In this document: one piece after another, positions 1 to 9,888 of the stretch
How the letters are laid out: each line of letters begins with the position of its first letter
How positions within the stretch are numbered: position 1 is the stretch's first letter
Assembly: GCA_903870275.1 (NCBI GenBank)
Contig: CAIQCK010000020.1
Location: 62,001-126,000 of the forward strand
From: an uncultured bacterium
GTDB lineage: Bacteria > Verrucomicrobiota > Verrucomicrobiia > CAIQCK01
DNA length: 64,000 nucleotides
Direction of reading: 5' to 3'
Translations under genes and position numbers: made by a program
The notes under the pieces: generated by a model
Database searches by the model: none
What the model saw: the letters and a program-made list of their open reading frames with translations, nothing else
What the model was told of the DNA's origin: nothing

Positions 1-672
1 ATGAAACATCACGACCACCAGCGCCGAGACAATCACCACCACCAGCGGCGACGGCAGCCAGCGCGGCAACCAGCGCGGCGCGCTGACGGTGACGAGGATC
101 GAGGCGACGCCAATGGCCAGCGCGTAGAGATTGGCGTCGGGGCATTGCTTGAGCGTCCGCCAGACCTGTTCCAGCATGTGGATGGAGTTGGGCTGCTCCA
201 CGCCCAGCAGCGGCGCGAGCTGGTTGAGCGCGATGAGCAGACCCGCGCCCGCCGTGAAACCGACGATGACGCTGCGCGAGACGAACTGAGTCAGGTTGCC
301 GAGTTTGAGCAAGCCGAACAGCAACTGCGTGCCGCCGATCAACAACGCCAGCAGCGGAATGATGATGGTCGGATTCTCACGCACGGCCGGCAGCGTCGAG
401 GTCATGATGGCGCTGCTGATGAGGATGGCGACGGAGTTGGTCGGGCCGGGCACCAGGTGTTCGCTGCTGCCCATGAGGCTGCCGATGATGGCCACCACGA
501 TGCAGGAGTAGAGGCCGTAAATGGGCGGCAGTCCCGCCATGATCGCGTAGGCAATGGCCTGCGGCACGGAGAGCAAGGCGAGCGTCAGACCCGCCGACAC
601 GTCGCCGGCCAGCCAGAACCGCTTGTATCCACGCGCCGTCTCAACGAACGGCATCCATTGCGTCAGCGTCAT
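1..672 (-). CDS. SulP family anion (sulfate/bicarbonate-type) transporter, C-terminus beyond window
   Basis: The minus strand is open without a stop for exactly 224 codons from an ATG at 672 to the window edge. The protein starts MTLTQWMPFVETARGYKRFW and continues into hydrophobic segments. It carries the SulP N-terminal signature: AGLTLALLSVPQAIAYAIMA is followed by a GLPPIYGLYS motif and then a GPTNSVAILIS motif. This family moves inorganic anions across the inner membrane, but the substrate cannot be assigned from the N-terminal half. The C-terminal membrane helices and the STAS domain expected in full-length SulP lie outside the window. An AGGAGG-like ribosome site lies 11-12 nt before the chosen ATG; an internal Met (654) is an alternative start. 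It is divergent from the small gene at 774. Confidence 0.85.
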   Translation of the reverse strand, partial: MTLTQWMPFVETARGYKRFWLAGDVSAGLTLALLSVPQAIAYAIMAGLPPIYGLYSCIVVAIIGSLMGSSEHLVPGPTNSVAILISSAIMTSTLPAVRENPTIIIPLLALLIGGTQLLFGLLKLGNLTQFVSRSVIVGFTAGAGLLIALNQLAPLLGVEQPNSIHMLEQVWRTLKQCPDANLYALAIGVASILVTVSAPRWLPRWLPSPLVVVIVSALVVVMFH

Positions 673-773
673 GAAGCGTCATTCCCTCCTGCGTCTCTGG
701 CACAATCTACCACTTCACTCAAGCGGGAAAAAGAGGTATCGTTCGCGGCACTTAGCGAAAGGAGACGCCGGCC

Positions 774-1202
774 ATGTGCGATGAAAAACCTGTCGTCGGA
801 AAAACCAAGCACGGCGAGCTGACGCTCGACCAGATCGCCAACCTGCAACCCGGCTGGGGCGGGCTGATGCCGCAGATCAGCGAACGTTGGTGGATTTGTC
901 ACCACGCCGCCAAAGCCGGCCACTGGAAACTCGCCAGCTACGCGCTCCGCAAAGTGCAGGGACTCTTCAAGACCGGCGCCATCACGCGGCCGAAATACGC
1001 CGCGATGGCCCAGAACTACGACAAGGATTTCCTCCAGCCGGTCGCGCAGGCCGTCGCCGCGGGAGACTTTGCCGCCTTCGATGCCGCGTTCAAGCGCGCC
1101 ACGGACGAAGGCAACCGGCTTCACATCGCCGTGGGCCACGGCGAGATCATTTGGACGCTGCCCGTCGAGCCGCCGAGACATTTGAAACTGACACCGCCAT
1201 AA
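774..1202 (+). CDS. Conserved hypothetical protein, 142 aa
   Basis: A small soluble protein with no signal peptide and no membrane segment. A good ribosome site (GAAAGGAGA, about 758-767) precedes the ATG. The sequence is rich in Trp, Ala and His, with motifs LTLDQIANLQPGWGGLMPQI near the start, RPKYAAMAQNYDKDF in the middle and GEIIWTLPVEPP at the end. It looks mostly alpha-helical. I recognise the general pattern as a small family of unknown function but cannot name a domain. It is divergent from the SulP gene with about 100 bp between them, and is followed by a large secreted protein gene. No function is assigned. Confidence 0.75.
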   Translation: MCDEKPVVGKTKHGELTLDQIANLQPGWGGLMPQISERWWICHHAAKAGHWKLASYALRKVQGLFKTGAITRPKYAAMAQNYDKDFLQPVAQAVAAGDFAAFDAAFKRATDEGNRLHIAVGHGEIIWTLPVEPPRHLKLTPP

Positions 1203-1238
1203 ACGCGCTGGCGCGCAGGAACCCGACGGCGCGGCAGG

Positions 1239-1270
1239 TTCAACGCAGAAACGCAGAGGACGCAAAGGAA
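1239..1270 (+). repeat. ACGCAGA/ACGCAAAGG low-complexity repeat just upstream of the 1279 gene
   Basis: Imperfect repeats of a CAACGCAGA / ACGCAGAGG / ACGCAAAGG word. The last unit supplies the purine-rich AAAGGAAAAG directly before the start codon at 1279, so the repeat may double as the ribosome binding site. From memory, similar words are common between genes in Planctomycetes and Verrucomicrobia; this is recollection, not a search. Confidence 0.5.
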
Positions 1271-1278
1271 AAGTTGCC

Positions 1279-3720
1279 ATGAAATTTAAAACCGTTTTTC
1301 TGTTGCCGCTGCTCGTTGTTGCGGCTCACGCCGGTGTCGTCAAACAATCGCTGACGACGACGGCCACGGGCGAGAATCTACTGCGGGCCGATGCGTGGCA
1401 CGGCTGGCAGGCGGGATTTGCGCGCGACGGCGAGGTGTTCGCCTGCGACAACGGCGCGGAGGCGTCGGGGCAACGCGGCGCTTCGCAGTCGGTCGTGCTC
1501 AACCAAACAACCGCCGCGCCAATCGTCGCCGAGGCGTGGAGCAAGGCCGAAGACGTCGGCGGTTCGCGCGACAGCGACTACTCGCTCTATCTCGACATTG
1601 TCTATGCCGACGGCGACCAACTATGGGGACAGACAGTGCCGTTCAGCACCGGCACGCACGACTGGGAGAAGCGGCAGGTCGTCGTCCTGCCGGCGAAACC
1701 AATCAAGGGTCTTTCGTTCCACCTGCTGCTGCGCAAACACACGGGCAAGGCGTGGTTTCGCGGCGCGACGCTGCGGCAGATTGCCGCGCCGGCCGGCTCG
1801 GCGCTTTTCGACGGCGTGCCGGTGACGGTTGCGGCCAAACTGCGCGAGGGTTTTCAATTCCGCGACGTGGCGGCGGGTTCCGATTATCGCGACGACGCCA
1901 GGGACCTTGGCTTGCAACTGACCAGCCAGCGCCGGCGCCAGGCCGGCGCGACGATCATCCAGACCGACCTCGCCGACACGACCGGCAAGGATCGCGCGGT
2001 GACGCTGGTGTATTCGTTGCCCGTCGGTGCCCCACCGTCAGACGGCTCCGCCTCGACGGAAGCCGGAACACCGACCGGCTGGCAATGGCTCGTGAACCCG
2101 CGCTCCGTGACAAACGCGGTCGCGCCGGGCGAGTATATGAACGCAACGCGGTTCAACGCCGGCGCCAACGGCCGGCTCTCGCTCTATCCATTCGCCGCCA
2201 TCGCGCGCGGCAACGAAGGGTTGCTAATCGGCATGGACGCCGGCTGGCCGGCGTTCTACCGGTGCGGTTTCAACGCCGCGACGCGCGAGTTGTTCATCGC
2301 GTTCGATCTCGGCCTCGCGCCGGAGAAACCCGTGGCCCGCGTGCGGCTCGTGACGGCGAAGTTCGACGGCCGGCTTGGATTCCGCGGCGCGCTCCAACGC
2401 TACTACGAAATCTTTCCCGACGAGTTCCGCAGCCGCACGCCGGAGCAGGGCGTCTGGATGCCGTTCAACAAAATCAGCAAAGTCGAAGGCTGGGAGGATT
2501 TCGGTTTTAAGTTCAAGGAAGGCAATGACGAGACGGCGTGGGACGACGCACACGGGATCCTGACGTTCCGCTACACCGAGCCGATGACGTGGTGGATGAC
2601 TCTAAAAAAAGAAATGCCGCGCACGCTGGAGACGGCGCTCGCCGAAGCCAAACGGCTCGCCGAAGCCGGCCAGCCCGACGCGAAGGCATTCTTCACGTCC
2701 GGCTACCACGACGAGAACGGCCGCTTCGTCGCGCGGCTGCTCGACACACCGTGGTGCAACGGCGCGGTCTGGAGCATGAACTCCATGCCCGGCATCCAGG
2801 GCGAGCCAACGCACTGGTCGTTGAAGTGGAGCGCCGCCGACCGCGAGAAACTTTACGGCCCGAACCGCAAAGGCGACCTCGACGGGGAATACATTGACTC
2901 CAGCGAAGGCTACGTCACCGACGAACTGGATTTTCGCCGCGATCACTTCGCCGCCGCGCGGTTGCCGCTGACGTTTTCGCCGGACAGCCGCAAGCCGGCG
3001 ATCTTTCGCGGCTGCATCGTTGGCGAATATGCCCGCCAGATGGCCGAGGACGTTCACGGCATGGGCAAACTGATGATGGCCAACGGCACGCCGGGCCGCC
3101 TCTGCTGGCTCGCCCCGTGGCTCGACGTGATGGGCACCGAAACGGACTGGAACCCGCCCACCCAGCGTGGCAAGAAACGCTCCGAAGCCTCCACGCACGT
3201 CTGGCGGCCGATGAGCGATGCGGACCTGCTTTATCGTCGCGCGCTCTGCGGGCCGAAACCGTATTGTTTCCTGATGAACACGCATTTCCCCGCGTGGCCG
3301 TATGAGCTAACGGAGAAGTTCATGAAGCGCAGCCTCGCCTACGGCATGTTCCCCGGCTTCTTCAGCGCGGATGCTTCGACGGGCCATTATTTTTCGCAGC
3401 CGGCGCTCTACAATCGCGACCGGCCGTTGTTCAAAAAATATCTTCCGCTCTGCAAGCGCGTGGCCGAGGCCGGTTGGCAGCCGGTCACCAAGGCGCGCGC
3501 CGACCAGCCGCGGGTTTATGTCGAGCGCTTCGGCAAAAAACTGCTGACGGTTTTCTACGACGACATCGGCGCCGCGCCGCAGAAGGTGACCGTGACGCTC
3601 GAAGGATGGCACGCAAAGTCTGCACGCGAGCTGGTCACAGGCCAGACGTTGACCTGTGAGGACAACACGCTGGCGCTGACCTTGGCCGGCGAGGATGTCG
3701 CGGTGATCGAACTCGAATGA
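1279..3720 (+). CDS. Large secreted protein, probable glycoside-hydrolase-like TIM-barrel protein
   Basis: 813 aa. The N-terminus MKFKTVFLLPLLVVAAHAG is a clear Sec signal peptide, so the product is periplasmic or outer-membrane associated. Residues about 30-180 look like a beta-rich carbohydrate-binding-type domain. The middle and C-terminal parts are Trp- and acid-rich, e.g. DGEYIDSSEGYVTDELDF around residue 535 and LDVMGTETDWN around 615. These resemble the acidic strand ends of a TIM-barrel hydrolase. I do not recognise a named GH family, so enzyme class is inference. The ATG follows AAAGGAAAAG at good spacing. A TIM-barrel isomerase/epimerase gene follows after 10 bp, suggesting co-transcription. 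Confidence 0.75.
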   Translation: MKFKTVFLLPLLVVAAHAGVVKQSLTTTATGENLLRADAWHGWQAGFARDGEVFACDNGAEASGQRGASQSVVLNQTTAAPIVAEAWSKAEDVGGSRDSDYSLYLDIVYADGDQLWGQTVPFSTGTHDWEKRQVVVLPAKPIKGLSFHLLLRKHTGKAWFRGATLRQIAAPAGSALFDGVPVTVAAKLREGFQFRDVAAGSDYRDDARDLGLQLTSQRRRQAGATIIQTDLADTTGKDRAVTLVYSLPVGAPPSDGSASTEAGTPTGWQWLVNPRSVTNAVAPGEYMNATRFNAGANGRLSLYPFAAIARGNEGLLIGMDAGWPAFYRCGFNAATRELFIAFDLGLAPEKPVARVRLVTAKFDGRLGFRGALQRYYEIFPDEFRSRTPEQGVWMPFNKISKVEGWEDFGFKFKEGNDETAWDDAHGILTFRYTEPMTWWMTLKKEMPRTLETALAEAKRLAEAGQPDAKAFFTSGYHDENGRFVARLLDTPWCNGAVWSMNSMPGIQGEPTHWSLKWSAADREKLYGPNRKGDLDGEYIDSSEGYVTDELDFRRDHFAAARLPLTFSPDSRKPAIFRGCIVGEYARQMAEDVHGMGKLMMANGTPGRLCWLAPWLDVMGTETDWNPPTQRGKKRSEASTHVWRPMSDADLLYRRALCGPKPYCFLMNTHFPAWPYELTEKFMKRSLAYGMFPGFFSADASTGHYFSQPALYNRDRPLFKKYLPLCKRVAEAGWQPVTKARADQPRVYVERFGKKLLTVFYDDIGAAPQKVTVTLEGWHAKSARELVTGQTLTCEDNTLALTLAGEDVAVIELE

Positions 3721-3730
3721 GGAACCCGTT

Positions 3731-4621
3731 ATGAAACCCGCGCTTTTTTCCGTCAGCTACGCCGGCCTGTGGGGACAGGCGGCCTTGACCGTTCCCGAAT
3801 TCATCGCGCGCGCCGGGCGGCTCGGCTATCCGGGTGTAATGCTAATGGGCAAACGCCCGCATCTATCGCCGCTCGACGCCACACCGGCGTTCGTGCAGTC
3901 CGTGAAGGACGCGCTGCAGCAAGCGCACGTGCGTTGCGAGGTGGTCGCGGCCTACACGCATCTTGTGCCGGGCGCGGCGGCGGAGGTGCCGGTCATCGAG
4001 TTGCAAATTGCCGGCGTCGAGTCGCTGGCGCGCCTCGCGGCCGAACTGGGCGCGGGCGTCGTGCGCATTTTCACCGCCTACGAGGTCGAAGGTCAGGATG
4101 CGCAAGCCAACTGGCGGCGCGTCGTGGCCGCCGTGCGTGAGATGTGCGACCGCGCGGCCGCGTGCGGTGTCACGATTGCCATCCAGAACCATCACGATCT
4201 CGCGGTGCACACCGACGCGCTGCTGGAACTGGTCGCCGAGATTGACCGGAAGAACTGCAAGCTTGGCTTCGACGCGTGGTCGCCCGCGTTGCGCGGCGAG
4301 GACCTTTACGAAGCCGCGCGCAAGGCCGCGCCGCACACCGCCATCACCACCAACGCCGACTACATCCGCGTGCCGCGCTTCCGCTACCGGCCTGAACTGG
4401 TGAACTACGAGCGGCTTTCTCCTGACTGGGTGCGCGCGGTGCCGTTCGGAACCGGCTTCATTGACTACGCCGCGTTTTTCAAAGGGCTGCGCGACGGCGG
4501 CTTCAATGGCGTGGCCGCTTACGAGATGTGCTCGCCGGCGCGCGGCGGCGGCGCACTGGAAAACCTCGACACCTGCACCGCGGCATATTTGAAGTGGATG
4601 CAAGACCGGCAGCTTGTTTGA
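3731..4621 (+). CDS. Sugar phosphate isomerase/epimerase (xylose isomerase-like TIM barrel)
   Basis: 296 aa, cytoplasmic, with no signal peptide. The fold pattern is that of the AP_endonuc_2 / xylose-isomerase-like superfamily: VVAAYTHLVPG, then RIFTAYEVEG, IAIQNHHDLAVHTD (the usual metal Glu position is Gln here), KLGFDAWSPAL and a terminal AYEMCSP with the last metal-type Glu. These enzymes isomerise or epimerise sugars; some family members cleave 3-keto-glycosides. The specific substrate is unknown. It starts 10 bp after the preceding gene with a GAGGA ribosome site, and its stop overlaps the next start (TGATG), so the three genes look like one transcription unit. Confidence 0.85.
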   Translation: MKPALFSVSYAGLWGQAALTVPEFIARAGRLGYPGVMLMGKRPHLSPLDATPAFVQSVKDALQQAHVRCEVVAAYTHLVPGAAAEVPVIELQIAGVESLARLAAELGAGVVRIFTAYEVEGQDAQANWRRVVAAVREMCDRAAACGVTIAIQNHHDLAVHTDALLELVAEIDRKNCKLGFDAWSPALRGEDLYEAARKAAPHTAITTNADYIRVPRFRYRPELVNYERLSPDWVRAVPFGTGFIDYAAFFKGLRDGGFNGVAAYEMCSPARGGGALENLDTCTAAYLKWMQDRQLV

Positions 4622-5847
4622 TGGCGGGTCGGAAAAACAGCAGTGCACCCGATGTGATCACAGACAAGGTTTCAAGTTTGGCGCTGGCGGCCGTTCTCTT
4701 GGCGGTATCGCCCGCCGCACGCGCAGGCGAAGAAAACGATACGCTGGCTCCGTGGCGCAGCGGCGTCCGCGTGCGGCCGGTGTCCACGGTGCCGGGTCGG
4801 CATACGATCCATTCCTATTTCAACACGACACCGGAGAGTCCCGACGGCCGCTGGGTGCTTTTCTTCGCCTCGACCGCCGCGGACGGCCAGAGCGGCGAGG
4901 TCCGCATTCTCGAACGCGCCACCGGCCGGGAGAAAGTGCTCGCGCGCAACGTCACCGCCGAGGACGCGCACCGCGTGGCGTGCCAGCAATGGATCTCGCG
5001 CGGCCGGCGCGTGGTGTTTCACGACGAGCGCAACGGCGAGTGGATGGTCGTCGCGGTGGACGTGGACTCGGCGCAGGAACGCATCCTCGCGCGCGACCGG
5101 CAGCTTGGTTTTGGCCAGCCCGGCAGCGACCTCGCGCCGATTTACGGGATGCATTGGAATCCGGGCGCGCACCGCGACTTCGAGTTGGTCAACGTCGAGA
5201 CGGGTGAGATTCGCACCGCCGTCACGGCCGACGCGGTGAAGGCCGCCCACCCGGAATGGATCGCCAGACAATTCGGCGACAAACCGATCTCGATTTTCTT
5301 CCCAGTGCTGAGTCCCGACTTGAAGCGCGGTTTTTTCAAGTTGGCGACGCCGGCGGGCGGCGATGCCCGCAGCACACAGGCCAGCGAGCGCAAGGGATTG
5401 TTTTGCTACGACCTGGAGAAAAGCCGCTTCCTCTGTTTGCACGGCAAGTGGGGCCATCCGGCGTGGCTTCCGGATTCGCGGACGATCATCGAGGTCCCAA
5501 ACCGATTGATTGACAGCGATACCGGCGCGGAACGGCGCATTCCGGACCTGCCCGCGTTTCACGGCGACCATCCCTCCGTCAGTCCCGACGGCCGGCTGTT
5601 CACCACCGACACAACGCTGGAGAAGTTCGGTGGCACGGCGAAGGAATGGGGCGTGGTGGTGGGCGACCTCCGCGGCAAGGACTACGTCATCCTCCACCGC
5701 TTCGACAACTCGCACGGCGCGAACTCCTGGCGGCGGTCGCATCCGCATCCGGCGTTCAGCCCGGACGGCAAACGCCTCTACTTCAACGTCAGCAGCGAAA
5801 AGTGGACCCAACTGCACGTCGCCGAAGCGGCAGGCAAATCGAACTGA
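4621..5847 (+). CDS. Secreted PD40/TolB-like beta-propeller protein, possibly oligogalacturonate-lyase-like
   Basis: 408 aa from the ATG at 4621, which overlaps the previous stop by one base (TGATG), implying translational coupling. The N-terminus has a hydrophobic stretch ending in SPAARAGE that can act as a signal peptide. Propeller-type blades recur: TPESPDGRWVLFF, HPSVSPDGRLFTTD and HPHPAFSPDGKRLYFNVSS, typical of PD40/WD40-like repeats. His-rich segments (GRHTIHSYFNTTP, NSHGANSWRRSHPHP) recall oligogalacturonate lyases, which use a His-coordinated metal inside a seven-bladed propeller. That assignment is only a possibility. A longer in-frame start upstream would overlap the isomerase gene and is not favoured. 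Confidence 0.75.
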   Translation: MAGRKNSSAPDVITDKVSSLALAAVLLAVSPAARAGEENDTLAPWRSGVRVRPVSTVPGRHTIHSYFNTTPESPDGRWVLFFASTAADGQSGEVRILERATGREKVLARNVTAEDAHRVACQQWISRGRRVVFHDERNGEWMVVAVDVDSAQERILARDRQLGFGQPGSDLAPIYGMHWNPGAHRDFELVNVETGEIRTAVTADAVKAAHPEWIARQFGDKPISIFFPVLSPDLKRGFFKLATPAGGDARSTQASERKGLFCYDLEKSRFLCLHGKWGHPAWLPDSRTIIEVPNRLIDSDTGAERRIPDLPAFHGDHPSVSPDGRLFTTDTTLEKFGGTAKEWGVVVGDLRGKDYVILHRFDNSHGANSWRRSHPHPAFSPDGKRLYFNVSSEKWTQLHVAEAAGKSN

Positions 5848-6084
5848 GCTACCTGCCGGAAGACGGCGTCGTCAGGATGCAAGGGCTGGCGTCTCCTTCG
5901 GTTTGGTGGACGGCCCACTTTGGGCTAGGTTTTTGGCGGCAGAACGCGGCGGCGTCGGAAATTGCGCGGGTCGATTCCAACGATCCGGTTCAGCGGCGGC
6001 GATAGGCCGTCCGCTGGAACCGGGTGTTAGCTGGCCATTTATTCGTCGCCCTGTCAGAAACCTTCGAAGACGATGATGCTGTGA
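5848..6084. other. Gene-free convergent intergenic region
   Basis: Between the convergent propeller gene (+) and katG (-). I see no supported gene, strong terminator hairpin or repeat in these 237 bases. Confidence 0.5.
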
Positions 6085-8319
<2,235 letters not shown>

Positions 8320-8442
8320 TCAGCAATAGCGCATCATCCGGTAACGATAGCCGACATTCTTCATCGGTCAAAATTTTCAGGAAGAGACAGACTGAGCGAC
8401 TTCGCCCAAGCGGAGGCCCGATCGGTTTCCCGCCCCCAAAAC

Positions 8443-8484
8443 GATTCGCGCGTCCGCCTCGTGGGAGACGGACGCGCGAGAATC
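8443..8484 (-). terminator. Stem-loop terminator candidate after the DUF1080 gene
   Basis: GATTCGCGCGTCCG (8443-8456) and CGGACGCGCGAGAATC (8469-8484) are inverted repeats with a 12-nt loop and a small bulge. The stem lies about 45 bp downstream of the stop of the minus-strand DUF1080 gene and before katG. No strong U-tract follows, so it may be a factor-dependent or RNA-stabilising hairpin. Confidence 0.5.
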
Positions 8485-8529
8485 ACCACCGGCCTGCATT
8501 GCTGCCACCGGCCGTCGCTGCGAAGCCGC

Positions 8530-9720
8530 TTACTTCTTCAGCTTCCAGCCATGCTCTTTGGCGAGCTTCTCGACCTCCACTTTCGGCCCGAAGTCGTCCG
8601 GCACAATGTTCCACTTCGCCAGATACTTGAAGTCATTGCCCACCTGCGTCACTTCATCCTTTTTCGAGCCGATCTGGTCGGCGGGCAGTTGCTTGACGCC
8701 TGCCAGATATTGACCGGCCATCTGCTCCACCTTCTTGCACGTCGCGTCGTCCTTTTCATAGACGAGCGACTCGGCGAAGCGGAGCATCTGCTCGACGGAG
8801 CCGGCGGGTTTGCCGGCGGCGTCCTTGCGGATGGAGGCCGCAAGCTCCTTGCGTTTCGCCGCGGTCGCCTTGGCCGTCATCGGGCCGTGTTTCGGCGCTC
8901 CGGCCTTGGCCGGGTCCAGCGGGCAATACCAGATGTTGCGGAAGCGGACCGGATTGCCGTGGTCCTGCAGCTTCAGGGGGCCTTTCTCCGGGAACGCGCA
9001 GGGCTTCGGGCGCCGCCCATGGCCGGTCGGGCCTTCGATCTGCTGGCGGTCCTGCATCAACACGCCGTTGCAATACACCGTGACCCAGCCGGGGTCCACG
9101 CACTTGTCGTCCTTGTAAATCGGCCGGTGGAACGTGATGTCCACGAACTGGAACTCGCCCGGCGGACGCAGCGCGTTGGCAAGCGGGGGGCTGACGCCAT
9201 ACATCGAGCACGCGAAACCGTCTGCGTAAGTCGGGTTGTCGAAGTTGTCCAGCACCTGGATTTCAACCATGCCCATCAGGAAAATGCCGCTGTTGCCGCG
9301 GCCTTGGCTGTCGCCCTCCGGCGGCGTCGGCGCGGCCCACTCGACGTGCAACTGGCAGTCGGAGAACTCCTCCTTCGTGCGGACGTAGCCGGACTTCGGC
9401 ACGCACTCCATGTTACCGTTCCTGACGATCCACTTCGTCGGCTCGTTCGGGTTTTTGTCGGACACCCATTTCGACAAACACGCCTCGGTGCCGTCGAACA
9501 GGACGATTGCGCCCGCCGGCGCCTTGGCCTTCGCCTCCAGCTTGCTCTCCGGCAGGGGCTTGACCAGTTTTGGCTGTGGGCGGTTCTGGTCGTGGACGCA
9601 CCACGGATGATTATCGTCGGGCGGATCGCCGTAGAAAGGATGACCGGTGGAGACCTCCGCGAACGCCGCCGTAGCGAACGACAACGCCGCGCCAATCAGG
9701 AGAGCAGAGTCGAGTTTCAT
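8530..9720 (-). CDS. Secreted DUF1080 (3-keto-disaccharide hydrolase-type) protein
   Basis: 396 aa from the ATG at 9720. A signal peptide (MKLDSALLIGAALSFATAAFA) places it in the periplasm. The DUF1080 concanavalin-like fold covers about residues 60-270: AIVLFDGTE, KWIVRNGNMECVP, FSDCQLHVEW, RGNSGIFLMG and VEIQVLDNF are typical. Members characterised elsewhere hydrolyse 3-keto-glycosides; that function is inferred from the family. A C-terminal extension after about residue 280 is charged and helical. It is divergent from a PQQ-like protein gene and near a GMC dehydrogenase cluster, which could supply keto-sugar substrates. In-frame codons upstream of 9720 look non-coding. Confidence 0.88.
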   Translation of the reverse strand: MKLDSALLIGAALSFATAAFAEVSTGHPFYGDPPDDNHPWCVHDQNRPQPKLVKPLPESKLEAKAKAPAGAIVLFDGTEACLSKWVSDKNPNEPTKWIVRNGNMECVPKSGYVRTKEEFSDCQLHVEWAAPTPPEGDSQGRGNSGIFLMGMVEIQVLDNFDNPTYADGFACSMYGVSPPLANALRPPGEFQFVDITFHRPIYKDDKCVDPGWVTVYCNGVLMQDRQQIEGPTGHGRRPKPCAFPEKGPLKLQDHGNPVRFRNIWYCPLDPAKAGAPKHGPMTAKATAAKRKELAASIRKDAAGKPAGSVEQMLRFAESLVYEKDDATCKKVEQMAGQYLAGVKQLPADQIGSKKDEVTQVGNDFKYLAKWNIVPDDFGPKVEVEKLAKEHGWKLKK

Positions 9721-9818
9721 GACGCGCTGTTGTAAAGGTCGCCGGCCCGGAGTGCAAGGCTCGTTTGCTTCTGGAAATGGCAGGGTGCGCCCGGCGGTTC
9801 GCAAGAGGCAGTCCTTGC

Positions 9819-9865
9819 TTGCGCGCCACATGGCCGCGGTTACAATGCCGGCGACGTTCGATTGT
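9819..9865 (+). promoter_or_regulatory. Diverged copy of the TTGTGT-N16-TACGAT upstream element, facing the 9889 gene
   Basis: TTGCGC (9819-9824), a 16-bp spacer ending CCGCGGT, TACAAT (9841-9846), then GCCGGCGACGTTCGAT. This aligns with six minus-strand copies in 26-37 kb, which read TTGTGT-N16-TACGAT followed by GCCGGCGGAGTTCGAT. It lies 43 nt before the ATG at 9889. No ATG occurs at the position where the other copies carry their start codon. Confidence 0.6.
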
Positions 9866-9888
9866 GGCCGCCTCTTCTGGTGACAAGA

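Noticed and set aside
1..822. Long plus-strand open frame (273 codons) across the left edge
   Set aside because: The minus strand encodes a recognisable SulP transporter there; the plus frame is Arg/His/Gln-rich shadow coding.
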